Assembly: GCF_034259105.1 (NCBI RefSeq)
Contig: NZ_CP139478.1
Coordinates: 844,001-908,000, forward strand
Direction: 5' to 3'
DNA: 64,000 bases
From: Limosilactobacillus reuteri
GTDB taxonomy: Bacteria > Bacillota > Bacilli > Lactobacillales > Lactobacillaceae
Part shown: positions 56,247 through 64,000 of the stretch, piece after piece
Layout of the letters: every line of letters starts with the position of its first letter
Numbering within the stretch: position 1 is the stretch's first letter
Made by a program: the position numbers and the translations under genes
The notes under the pieces: generated by a model
The model's database searches: none
Told to the model about the DNA's origin: nothing
Seen by the model: the letters and a program-made list of their open reading frames with translations, nothing else

Positions 56247-59200
56247 GTGGATTTTACGCCCTTAGATGTTAAGAGTAGTTATAGTTTGCTAAAAAGTCCA
56301 ACCCGGATTTCTGACCTAGTTACAACGGCTAAGGAACGAGGGTATAAGGCATTAGCGTTAACAGACGAAAATGTTTTATATGGGGCTGTCGAATTTTATA
56401 ATGCAGCAAAAAAAGCAGGAATTAAACCCATTCTCGGCTTGCGGCTGGTGGTTGCATTAAATGAGACAGATGGTACCAAGCTAGATTTAGTATTTCTAGC
56501 TAAGAATCAACGAGGGTATCAGCATCTGATGGATCTATCGACGCTTCAGCAAACACAAAAAGATAAAAAAGTACCTTTAACGGTTGCGCAAATTAGTCCT
56601 TTATTGGATGATTTGTTTATAATTATTCCCCCACAAAGTACGGTTTTTAGTGTGCTTGCTCAGCCAACATCAATTTTAACTGAGCTTGCTAATCTGGGGG
56701 ATGATGATAGCGTCCTGTTAGGAGTCAATTCGCGGTTAGATGATGTTCAAATAGATACCTTGCAGCAATTATCAAAACAATTATCTTTACCATTAGTAGG
56801 GACGTCTCCAGTTGATTATTTAAATGCTAATGATCTTTTTGCTAGTCGGGTTTTACAAGCAATTGATGCCGGCGTTGAGTTAAAGGATCCGACGATAGAA
56901 GCGGGGCGAAGAGGACAACATTATCTCCATTCGAAAGAACAGGTTGTCCAAGATTACGAGGCAAGGGGGATTAGTGCAGCCGCGCAAAAGACAGTTGAAG
57001 TGGCAACACTGTGCAACGTTGAACTTCAATTTAGGGCCCCAGTCCTTCCTCATTTTAAAAATCAAGCAGGGATATCATCGCAACAATATTTACGTTCTCT
57101 ATGTATTCAAGGATTGAAAAAAAGACGAGTTGCACCAGGAAAAACTATTCAACAGTACCAAGAACGTTTAGCAATGGAATTAAAAGTAATTCATGAAATG
57201 GGCTTTGATGATTATTTCTTAATTGTATGGGATGTAATGAATTTTGCTCACCAGCAAAAGATTACGACCGACCCTGGACGGGGATCAGCTGCGGGATCAT
57301 TAGTTGCCTATGCCTTAGCAATTACAGAGGTTGATCCTTTGCAATATGACTTATTATTTGAACGCTTTCTGAATCCAGAACGAGCCCAAATGCCTGATAT
57401 TGATTTAGATATTCCTGATAATCGGCGTGATGAAGTCTTGCAATATGTACATCAAAAATATGGTCACCAACGCGTAGCCCAAATTATTACTTTTGGGACA
57501 TTGGCTGCTAAACAGGTCGTTCGTGATGTGAGTCGGGTCTTTAACTTACCCCGTTACGATATGCAAAGGTTAATCGATACATTACCGCATGGCCTTCACG
57601 TGACACTTAAAGATGCGTTAAATGAGTCGCAACAATTAAAAAATCTTCTTGACGATAATCCTAAATTTCGTTTGCTAATTCAAGTTGCACAGCAATTAGA
57701 GGGATTGCCGCGGCATTATTCAATTCACGCGGCAGGAATTGTCCTTTCTGAGCAGCCGCTACATGAAGTTGTACCGTTGCAGGATGGTAGTGATGGCTTA
57801 TTAATGACGCAGTTTGCCAAAGACACAGTAGAAGCGCTGGGACTATTAAAAATGGATTTCTTGGGATTGAAGAACCTTTCAATCATGGATAATACCCTTC
57901 AAATGATTCGGCAAGAAGATCCCAATTTTGATTTACAAAAAATTAACTTTAATGATCCGTTGACTCTCCAACTATTCCAGCAAGGAAAAACTGAAGGGAT
58001 TTTTCAATTTGAATCTAGTGGGATCAGAAATGTATTGGTCAATCTTCATCCAACGAATTTTGAAGATATTGTGGCAGTGAATGCACTTTATCGTCCAGGT
58101 CCAATGGAAAACATTCCTCATTTTACCGCCCGCAAAGCTGGAAAAGAGAAAATTACTTATCCTGCTCCTTCACTTGAAAAAATTCTGGGACCAACTTACG
58201 GTATTTTGGTCTATCAAGAGCAGGTAATGCAGCTGGCCTCGGTAATGGCTGGTTTTACCTTAGGAGAAGCGGATCTTTTACGCCGGGCAATGAGTAAGAA
58301 GAAAAAGGCCACAATGGAGGATATGCGGACAAAATTTATTGCCGGCGCAACAGAACACGGCTATTCAGCACAAGTTGCTCACCAGGTATTTGAATATATT
58401 GATCGCTTTGCTAATTATGGGTTCAATCGTTCGCATGCAGTTGCTTATTCTATGATGGCGTTTGAGATGGCGTATTTGAAAGTTCATTACCCTGCAGCTT
58501 TTTTTACTACCCTAATGAATGCAGAAACTAATATTGAGAAATTGAAGCGTCACGTGGGGGATGCAAAGCAATTTGGCGTCAAGATTAGTGGCCCGCGAAT
58601 CAATATAAGTGAGAGTAGTTTTCTATTACATGATGGGACAGTTTACTTTGGCTTTTCTGCTATTAAAAGAGTACGTCGTGATTTTGTCGCCGCAATTCTT
58701 GAAGAACGACAGGAAAATGGCAAGTTTACAGATCTTCGCAATTTTATTACCCGCATTCCAGAACGTTGGCAAAAGCAAGAATTAATCGAACCATTAATCT
58801 ATAGTGGGGCCTTTGATAATATGGGTTACAACCGGGCTGAGATGATTGATGCCCTTCCTAAATTAATTTCCGGGATTGAGTTGTTTGCCGGTTTTGCTAG
58901 TTTTGACGATCCAGCTCTCCAAACGGCAATCGACCAACGAAACGAATTCCCTCTGTTGACCCGTTTAACGAAGGAGAATGAATACTTAGGAGTATATCTT
59001 TCCGGCCACCCGGTTACTCAATATTACCAATTAGGACAGCAGCTCCATGCAACTAAAATTGATGATTTATACCCGAATTCAGAAGCGACGATAATTGTCC
59101 TTACAAATCACGTTAAGACTATTTATACTAAACGTGAGCATCGAGAAATGGCCTTTGTTAATGGAACAGATGAGACTGGAGCAGTTGATATTACTGTCTT

Positions 59201-59594
59201 TCCTAAACAATATCAGCAGTTCAAAGAGCAACTAGAAACAAATAAGATCTTAATTGTCAGAGGCCGAGTAGAATATCGGGAGGGACGAGGCCTACAATTA
59301 GTTGCTAACCAATTGCAGGATGTTAAAAAAGTTCAACAGGAGCGCCCTAGTCAACGATGGGTTTTACGAATCTTACCGTCATTAGACACTGAGATGGTGC
59401 ATCGAGAGTTAAATAATATTTTTAATGAGTATCATGGTTCAATTCCTGTCTTGTTGTTTTATCCAGCAAACGATAAGAAGATCCTACTTGATCAAAAACG
59501 ATGGTTAAAAAATTCTCAGAAAGCAAAAAAGGCGCTTGTTGCCATTCTTGGCCAAGAAAACGTTGTCTTACAACAGCTTAATAGTAATCACTGA
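56247..59594 (+). CDS. dnaE: DNA polymerase III subunit alpha
   Basis: DnaE is the error-prone replicative polymerase that extends RNA primers on the lagging strand in Gram-positive bacteria. The 1115-residue protein has an N-terminal PHP domain (SSYSLLKSPTRISDLV, ALTDENVLYGAV), the polymerase core with DPGRGSAAGSLVAYAL and the catalytic PDIDLDIPDNRRDEV, and C-terminal helix-hairpin and OB-fold regions. Several PHP histidines are replaced (SSYSLL for the usual HxH type), so proofreading activity is unlikely. Translation starts at GTG after GAGGTGAAAT. Confidence 0.96.
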   Translation: MDFTPLDVKSSYSLLKSPTRISDLVTTAKERGYKALALTDENVLYGAVEFYNAAKKAGIKPILGLRLVVALNETDGTKLDLVFLAKNQRGYQHLMDLSTLQQTQKDKKVPLTVAQISPLLDDLFIIIPPQSTVFSVLAQPTSILTELANLGDDDSVLLGVNSRLDDVQIDTLQQLSKQLSLPLVGTSPVDYLNANDLFASRVLQAIDAGVELKDPTIEAGRRGQHYLHSKEQVVQDYEARGISAAAQKTVEVATLCNVELQFRAPVLPHFKNQAGISSQQYLRSLCIQGLKKRRVAPGKTIQQYQERLAMELKVIHEMGFDDYFLIVWDVMNFAHQQKITTDPGRGSAAGSLVAYALAITEVDPLQYDLLFERFLNPERAQMPDIDLDIPDNRRDEVLQYVHQKYGHQRVAQIITFGTLAAKQVVRDVSRVFNLPRYDMQRLIDTLPHGLHVTLKDALNESQQLKNLLDDNPKFRLLIQVAQQLEGLPRHYSIHAAGIVLSEQPLHEVVPLQDGSDGLLMTQFAKDTVEALGLLKMDFLGLKNLSIMDNTLQMIRQEDPNFDLQKINFNDPLTLQLFQQGKTEGIFQFESSGIRNVLVNLHPTNFEDIVAVNALYRPGPMENIPHFTARKAGKEKITYPAPSLEKILGPTYGILVYQEQVMQLASVMAGFTLGEADLLRRAMSKKKKATMEDMRTKFIAGATEHGYSAQVAHQVFEYIDRFANYGFNRSHAVAYSMMAFEMAYLKVHYPAAFFTTLMNAETNIEKLKRHVGDAKQFGVKISGPRINISESSFLLHDGTVYFGFSAIKRVRRDFVAAILEERQENGKFTDLRNFITRIPERWQKQELIEPLIYSGAFDNMGYNRAEMIDALPKLISGIELFAGFASFDDPALQTAIDQRNEFPLLTRLTKENEYLGVYLSGHPVTQYYQLGQQLHATKIDDLYPNSEATIIVLTNHVKTIYTKREHREMAFVNGTDETGAVDITVFPKQYQQFKEQLETNKILIVRGRVEYREGRGLQLVANQLQDVKKVQQERPSQRWVLRILPSLDTEMVHRELNNIFNEYHGSIPVLLFYPANDKKILLDQKRWLKNSQKAKKALVAILGQENVVLQQLNSNH

Positions 59595-59641
59595 AAGCTC
59601 TAAAATTAAATAACAGTTAGAAAAAATAACTAATTTTAGAA

Positions 59642-59655
59642 TGATAGCGCTTTTT
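59642..59655. promoter_or_regulatory. Candidate catabolite-responsive (cre-like) site before pyk
   Basis: TGATAGCGCTTTTT resembles a CcpA-binding cre site (TGWNANCGNTNNCA) but lacks the final CA. It lies in the dnaE-pyk spacer. Perfect arms CTAAAATTA (59600-59608) and TAATTTTAG (59631-59639) next to it could be a weak terminator for dnaE. Confidence 0.3.
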
Positions 59656-59779
59656 TAAAACCTTTTGCATAAAAAATAAAGACACGTTATTTGAAAAGTG
59701 CTATCATAACAGTGTGCAAATGAGGCATACAATTACAGATCGTGATTGATGCTATAGATGCAAAAGGAGAGATTCATTT

Positions 59780-61201
59780 ATGAAGAAAACCAAGATTGTA
59801 AGTACACTTGGTCCTGCAAGTACTGATGTTGATACGATCGTTAAGTTGATCAATGCGGGAGCTAACATTTTCCGTTTCAACTTCTCACACGGTGACCACC
59901 CAGAACACTTGGGTCGGATCGAAAACGTACACAAGGCTGAAGAAATTACTGGCAAGCACGTTGGTCTTATGCTTGATACTAAGGGTGCCGAAATTCGGAC
60001 TACTGTTCAAAAAGAAGGTAAGATCAACTTTGAAATTGGCGACAAGGTTCGCATTTCAATGGATCCTTCAATTGAAGGTACTCATGACAAGATTGCTGTT
60101 ACCTACCCAGGCTTATACGATGATACTCATGTTGGTGGCCATGTTCTTTTTGATGATGGTTTAATTGACATGGTTATTGATGAAAAAGACGATGCAAACA
60201 AGGAACTTGTATGTCACGTCTTAAACCATGGTGTTCTTGGTTCTCGAAAGGGTGTTAACGCCCCTGGTGTATCAATCAACTTACCAGGTATTACTGAAAA
60301 GGACAGTAGCGATATTCGTTTTGGTTTGGAAAACAAGATCAACTACATTGCTGCATCCTTCGTTCGTAAGGCTCAAGATGTTCTTGACATTCGTGAATTA
60401 CTTAAGGAAAAGAACATGGAAGATGTTCAAATTTTCCCTAAGATTGAATCTCAAGAAGGTATCGACAACTTTGAAGAAATCATCGCTGTTTCTGACGGTT
60501 TAATGGTACCTCGTGGTGATATGGGTGTTGAAATTCCTGCCCAAAATGTGCCAATTGTTCAAAAGCACATGATCAAGCGTTGTAACGAATTAGGTAAGCC
60601 AGTTATTACTGCTACCCAAATGCTTGACTCAATGCAAGAAAACCCACGTCCAACCCGTGCCGAAGTATCAGACGTTGCTAACGCCGTATTTGATGGTACT
60701 GATGCTACTATGCTTTCTGGTGAAAGTGCTAACGGTGACTACCCAGTTGAATCTGTTGCAATGATGAACGACATTGATATCAAAGCTGAAAACCACCTTT
60801 GGGAATTCGGTACTGAAAAGTTCGATTGGGACAAGTCTGACGTAACTGAAACTATCGGTTCTGCTGTTGCTAACGCAGCTAAAGACTTAGACATTCACAC
60901 AATTGTTGCTTACACTGCTTCAGGCTACACTGCTAAGATGATTTCTAAGTACCGTCCTAACGCTGATATTGTTGCATTAACTCCAAACGAACGTGTAGAA
61001 CGTGGACTTATGATCAACTGGGGTGTTCAACCATACGTTGTTGATGAAATGAAGAACACTGATACAATGTTCGACTTAGCTGCTAAGAAGGCTGTTGAAC
61101 TTGGCTTTGCTAAGAAGGGCGACAAGATCATTATCGTTGCCGGTGTTCCTTTGGGTGTACCAGGTGCAACTAACATGATGCGTGTTAAGACTATCGACTA
61201 A
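59780..61201 (+). CDS. pyk: Pyruvate kinase
   Basis: Pyk transfers phosphate from phosphoenolpyruvate to ADP, the last ATP-yielding step of glycolysis. The 473-residue enzyme has KIVSTLGPAS at the N terminus, FNFSHG, LDTKGAEIRTT, FPKIESQEGIDNF, VPRGDMGVEIP and the ATQMLDSMQENPRPTRAEVSDVANAV signature region. It lacks the extra C-terminal PEP-utiliser-like domain that makes many lactobacillus enzymes about 585 residues long. Codon usage is strongly biased, indicating high expression. It follows dnaE directly, with no pfkA between. Confidence 0.97.
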   Translation: MKKTKIVSTLGPASTDVDTIVKLINAGANIFRFNFSHGDHPEHLGRIENVHKAEEITGKHVGLMLDTKGAEIRTTVQKEGKINFEIGDKVRISMDPSIEGTHDKIAVTYPGLYDDTHVGGHVLFDDGLIDMVIDEKDDANKELVCHVLNHGVLGSRKGVNAPGVSINLPGITEKDSSDIRFGLENKINYIAASFVRKAQDVLDIRELLKEKNMEDVQIFPKIESQEGIDNFEEIIAVSDGLMVPRGDMGVEIPAQNVPIVQKHMIKRCNELGKPVITATQMLDSMQENPRPTRAEVSDVANAVFDGTDATMLSGESANGDYPVESVAMMNDIDIKAENHLWEFGTEKFDWDKSDVTETIGSAVANAAKDLDIHTIVAYTASGYTAKMISKYRPNADIVALTPNERVERGLMINWGVQPYVVDEMKNTDTMFDLAAKKAVELGFAKKGDKIIIVAGVPLGVPGATNMMRVKTID

Positions 61202-61221
61202 TATTTTATAATATTGTCTGC

Positions 61222-61257
61222 GAAAAGATCGGTCATTGGTAACCGGTCTTTTTTTAT
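61222..61257 (+). terminator. Terminator after pyk
   Basis: AAGATCGGT and AACCGGTCTT pair, including a G-U, around a short loop and end in TTTTTTT. Confidence 0.85.
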
Positions 61258-61342
61258 ACCAATGATAATCATTGATCTTACTAGCAAAATAAGCTTTTAC
61301 CGTGTAAAATCGATATAGAATAAAAAAGGATAAGTGATAAAA

Positions 61343-62224
61343 ATGAATTCAGCATTAGGAAAAGTTGTTACGGCGGTAATGATTGATGAAAATGATACCG
61401 ATTACTTTGTTCAACCAGATCGTAATGGGCAAACGTATCGATTACCGAAAAGCGAAAGTCCTCAAGAATTACATATTGGTGGACAGGTGCGCGGCTTTGT
61501 TTATGAAAATGAGGACCATCAACTACAGATGACCTGTAAGCACATTCCAACGATCCAGGTTGACCATTATGATTATGGTACAGTGGTTAATGTTCGTCGT
61601 GATCTAGGAGTTTTTGTTGATATCGGTCTTCCCAATAAGGATATTGTTGTCTCTTTAGATGACTTGCCAAGTTTGAAACACTTATGGCCACAACCAGGTG
61701 ATCGTTTATTGATGGCCCTTCAGGTTGATGATAAGGACCGTCTATGGGGTAAATTAGCAGATGATCAAATCTATCAAACTATTTCAGCAGCTCCAGATAA
61801 ACGATTACTCAACCATGATACTTATGCCACGGTTTACCGCCTCAAGATGAGTGGAACCTTTGTGATTACTGATGACTATCGTTTGGGATTTATCCATCCA
61901 AGTGAACGAGATCAAGAACCACGATTAGGTCAACGGGTTAAAGCGCGGGTTATTGGAATTTCATCACATGGTAGTCTTAATCTCTCCCTTAAGCCTCGTG
62001 CCTACCAAGCTATTGGTGAAGATGCACAAATGATTTTAACAATGTTAGAACATGATATAAATCACCGCTTGCCATACACTGATAAAACGGACCCATCAAT
62101 CATTCGCGATGTCTTTGGCATAAGCAAGGGGCAGTTTAAACGTGCTATTGGGCATTTGCTTAAAGAAAAATTAGTAAAACAAGAAAATGGCCAATTAATC
62201 CTAGTAAAAGAGAATCAAGATTAA
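61343..62224 (+). CDS. cvfB: CvfB-family S1-like RNA-binding protein
   Basis: This 293-residue protein has S1-type RNA-binding folds (YGTVVNVRRDLGVFVDIGLPNKDIVV, and LGQRVKARVIGISSHGSLNLSL) and a C-terminal winged helix (FGISKGQFKRAIGHLLKE). CvfB in staphylococci is an RNA-binding virulence regulator; in other Bacillota its role is unclear. The start is uncertain: GTG three codons upstream is close to AAAAAGGA, while the chosen ATG is 12 bases from it but next to AAGTGAT. It overlaps the next gene by one base. Confidence 0.88.
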   Translation: MNSALGKVVTAVMIDENDTDYFVQPDRNGQTYRLPKSESPQELHIGGQVRGFVYENEDHQLQMTCKHIPTIQVDHYDYGTVVNVRRDLGVFVDIGLPNKDIVVSLDDLPSLKHLWPQPGDRLLMALQVDDKDRLWGKLADDQIYQTISAAPDKRLLNHDTYATVYRLKMSGTFVITDDYRLGFIHPSERDQEPRLGQRVKARVIGISSHGSLNLSLKPRAYQAIGEDAQMILTMLEHDINHRLPYTDKTDPSIIRDVFGISKGQFKRAIGHLLKEKLVKQENGQLILVKENQD

Positions 62225-63117
62225 TGAATAATGAAGTGGCTGCGTTTTTAGCTTTTTTAAAAGATGAACGACAATTAAGCGATAATACCTTGATGAGTTA
62301 TCAACGGGACTTAGAACAAACCGTAACTTATTTAGAAGATCGAGGGATTACTGATTGGCAACAGGTGGACCACTATTTGCTAATTGACCTCCTTAATGGT
62401 CTTCGTCAGCAGGGGAAAGCTAATTCAACAATTAACCGTGTGATTTCAAGTTTACGGCAATTTTATAAATACATGATCCGTCACCATAACCTAACCATTA
62501 ATCCAATGGAAATGATTGATCACCAGTATACCTTTAACCAACCACCTGCACCGGTAATTTTAACTGAAAAAGAAATTGAACAACTGCTGGCAGTCCCTGA
62601 TATTTCAACCCCAATTGGCCTTCGTGATCGAGCATTATTAGAGATTATGGATGCAACGGGAATGAGAGTTAGTGAAGTAATTGCCTTGGATCTGTCAGCA
62701 CTTCATTTCGACGTTAAGCTTCTACAACTAACAGGAAAGAATGAACGTGAACGAATGATTCCCTTAAGTCAACCAGCAGTTAAGTGGCTTACCGACTACC
62801 TAGACCGCGGTCGGCCACGTTTACTCAGAGATGAGCACGAAACACGGGTGTTCTTAAATGCTCATGGTTATCCTTTGACACGGCAAGGAATTTGGAAAAA
62901 GATGAAGGAATGGGTTAGTGAGGCTAAAATCAACAAAGAAGTTACTCCTCAAACCATGCGCTATTCTTTTGCGGTTCATTTAATAGAGAATGGCGCCGAT
63001 GTTCAATTAATCCAAGAGATCCTTGGCTATAACGCGATGAAGGCTCTCCAACCATATTTACAGGTCTCGCCGCAACAGTTATCTGCTAACTACATGAAAT
63101 ATCATCCGCGCGCATAG
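62224..63117 (+). CDS. xerD: XerD-like tyrosine recombinase lacking the catalytic histidines
   Basis: The 297-residue protein has the SAM-like N-terminal core-binding domain (FLAFLKDERQLSDNTLMSYQ) and a C-terminal integrase domain. The first catalytic arginine (ATGMRVSEV), the lysine (TGKNERER), the second arginine (TPQTMRYSF) and the tyrosine (QPYLQVS) are present. The two histidines are replaced: HxxR reads QTMR and LGH reads LGYN. It lies directly upstream of ribT and scpA, like the XerD-like proteins of streptococci that are thought not to recombine normally. Chromosome-dimer resolution by this protein is therefore doubtful. The start codon overlaps the stop of cvfB. Confidence 0.9.
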   Translation: MNNEVAAFLAFLKDERQLSDNTLMSYQRDLEQTVTYLEDRGITDWQQVDHYLLIDLLNGLRQQGKANSTINRVISSLRQFYKYMIRHHNLTINPMEMIDHQYTFNQPPAPVILTEKEIEQLLAVPDISTPIGLRDRALLEIMDATGMRVSEVIALDLSALHFDVKLLQLTGKNERERMIPLSQPAVKWLTDYLDRGRPRLLRDEHETRVFLNAHGYPLTRQGIWKKMKEWVSEAKINKEVTPQTMRYSFAVHLIENGADVQLIQEILGYNAMKALQPYLQVSPQQLSANYMKYHPRA

Positions 63118-63130
63118 AAAGGAAAATACG

Positions 63131-63487
63131 ATGTTAGTTCGTTATCGAAAAGATTACCAAAAAATCGCCCTAGGTTTATTGTCCTTAGTAAAAGACCTTC
63201 GAAAAGATAATCGCTTTATGGAGGAGATGGACTGGGCGCTTGCTAATGATTGGCCAATCTTTTTGTGGAAAGACATGGATGATAGCCACTTTATTGGAAT
63301 TGTGATTCTAGAAATAGGAGATTGTTACGTACTGGTTCGCCGCTTATCATTTACTCCAAGCGAACGAACGGGGCATAATATTTTTTCCTTATTAGATGGC
63401 GTTCACGATCAATATCCTCATAAACGCCTCATGGGAACCTTAGCAACCCAACCAATAATTAGCATGTGGGAGAGAAATAATGAATAA
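63131..63487 (+). CDS. ribT: RibT-like GNAT-fold protein
   Basis: This 118-residue protein resembles RibT, a small protein with an acetyltransferase-like fold first named from the Bacillus riboflavin region. The conserved start LVRYRKDYQKIALGLLS and the YVLVRRLSFTPSERTGHNIFSLLD segment support this. Its biochemical activity is unknown, and a role in riboflavin synthesis has not been established here. The ATG follows GAAAGGAA. It overlaps scpA by eight bases, a common xerD-ribT-scpA order in lactobacilli. Confidence 0.85.
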   Translation: MLVRYRKDYQKIALGLLSLVKDLRKDNRFMEEMDWALANDWPIFLWKDMDDSHFIGIVILEIGDCYVLVRRLSFTPSERTGHNIFSLLDGVHDQYPHKRLMGTLATQPIISMWERNNE

Positions 63488-64000
63488 GCAAGTGCAACCA
63501 CAAAATCCATTTCAACCAGTTATAAAGGTTCATGACTTTGAAGGGCCACTAGATTTATTACTTCATTTAATAAAGCAATCTGAAATGGATATTTATGATA
63601 TTCAGATTTCACAAATTACAAGCCAATACCTTGATTACCTTCACCAGATGCAAAGCCACCAATTGGAAGTCGCGGGTGAATATTTTGTAATGGCTGCGAC
63701 TCTGATGGACATTAAAAGTCAGATGTTGTTACCTTCGCCGCCAGTGTTGGATGATGAGCTAGAAGTAGAGGAGATTGATCCCCGGCAAGAATTAGTGGAA
63801 CAGCTTTTAGAATATCAGCGTTATAAAAAAGCAGCAGATCGATTAAAAGATAAAGAAAATCTGCGTCAACAGGAGTATACTAGGCCAGCAATGCAGGTTC
63901 CTCGTGAAATGGTAAAATCTCATGTGGAGCCGGGCATCAAATTGACGGATTTGCAACAAGCTTTTGCAGCAGTTCTTCGCCGCCAACAATTAGCTACTCC
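63480..64000 (+). CDS. scpA: Segregation and condensation protein A (partial)
   Basis: ScpA is the kleisin that bridges the SMC dimer in chromosome condensation. The first 173 codons are present before the window ends. They include KVHDFEGPLDLLLHLIKQSEMDIYDIQIS, the family hallmark, split here as DFEGPLDLLLHLIK and EMDIYDIQIS, and EYFVMAATLMDIKSQMLLP. A ribosome site (GGGAGAG) lies in the end of ribT and its ATG overlaps that gene, indicating coupling. The rest of the gene, and probably scpB, lies beyond the right edge. Confidence 0.96.
   Translation, partial: MNKQVQPQNPFQPVIKVHDFEGPLDLLLHLIKQSEMDIYDIQISQITSQYLDYLHQMQSHQLEVAGEYFVMAATLMDIKSQMLLPSPPVLDDELEVEEIDPRQELVEQLLEYQRYKKAADRLKDKENLRQQEYTRPAMQVPREMVKSHVEPGIKLTDLQQAFAAVLRRQQLAT

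Noticed and set aside
59780..61201. High codon bias of pyk, dnaK and ldh as a sign of transfer
   Set aside because: The bias is the usual pattern of highly expressed genes and agrees among all three; no foreign signature is needed.

Overview
The window is a chromosomal segment of a heterofermentative lactic acid bacterium, most likely Limosilactobacillus (Lactobacillus) reuteri or a very close relative. The evidence is low-GC Gram-positive gene content with strong AGGAGG-type ribosome sites, T-box riboswitches, a CIRCE/HrcA heat-shock operon, a Cys2 bile salt hydrolase, class A PepD dipeptidase, PepT, L-lactate dehydrogenase, and a dnaE-pyk junction without the pfkA gene that usually lies there in homofermentative lactobacilli. 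The species call is inferred from gene order and protein similarity as remembered; no search was run.

Layout. 1-10 kb is core: the end of infB, then rbfA, truB, ribF, the hrcA-grpE-dnaK-dnaJ heat-shock cluster and lepA. 10-13.4 kb is an ISL3-family element that sits in the palindrome downstream of lepA and itself carries a 1910-bp group II intron. 13.4-23.3 kb holds pepD, a type-2 malate/lactate dehydrogenase, ldh, small membrane and unknown proteins, prmA-rsmE, the (p)ppGpp synthetase/hydrolase and dtd. 23.4-28.5 kb is a nest of mobile elements: a second full-length group II intron inserted one nucleotide inside an older, truncated intron, followed by a second ISL3 element that is split by an IS30-family element. 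28.5-36 kb carries a fructosamine-kinase-like gene, a T-box-controlled aspS, a glutamine-type ABC transporter, rpsU, yqeY and a second IS30-family element just upstream of bsh. 36-41.5 kb has bsh, argGH and bioY-birA with a BirA operator. 41.5-51.6 kb is the conserved block phoH-ybeY-dgkA-era-recO, T-box glyQS, dnaG-rpoD. 51.8-64 kb has an aminotransferase, trmK-nif3, pepT, dnaE, pyk, cvfB, a xerD-like recombinase, ribT and the start of scpA.

How it works together. Most genes are housekeeping: translation and ribosome maturation, protein folding, DNA replication, aminoacyl-tRNA synthesis, and peptide and amino-acid use. Regulation readable in the DNA includes CIRCE before hrcA, two T-boxes (candidate specifiers GAC for aspS and GGC for glyQS, each 19 nt after the conserved distal Stem I motif), and a biotin operator before bioY-birA.

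The most unusual material is the mobile-element architecture. Both ISL3 copies lie inside hairpin loops, both group II intron insertions lie 5-7 nt after 13-14 bp hairpins, and the elements are stacked inside one another. The other notable point is a XerD-family recombinase that lacks both catalytic histidines. I did not find a clearly new defence or biosynthetic system, CRISPR array, prophage, tRNA or rRNA.
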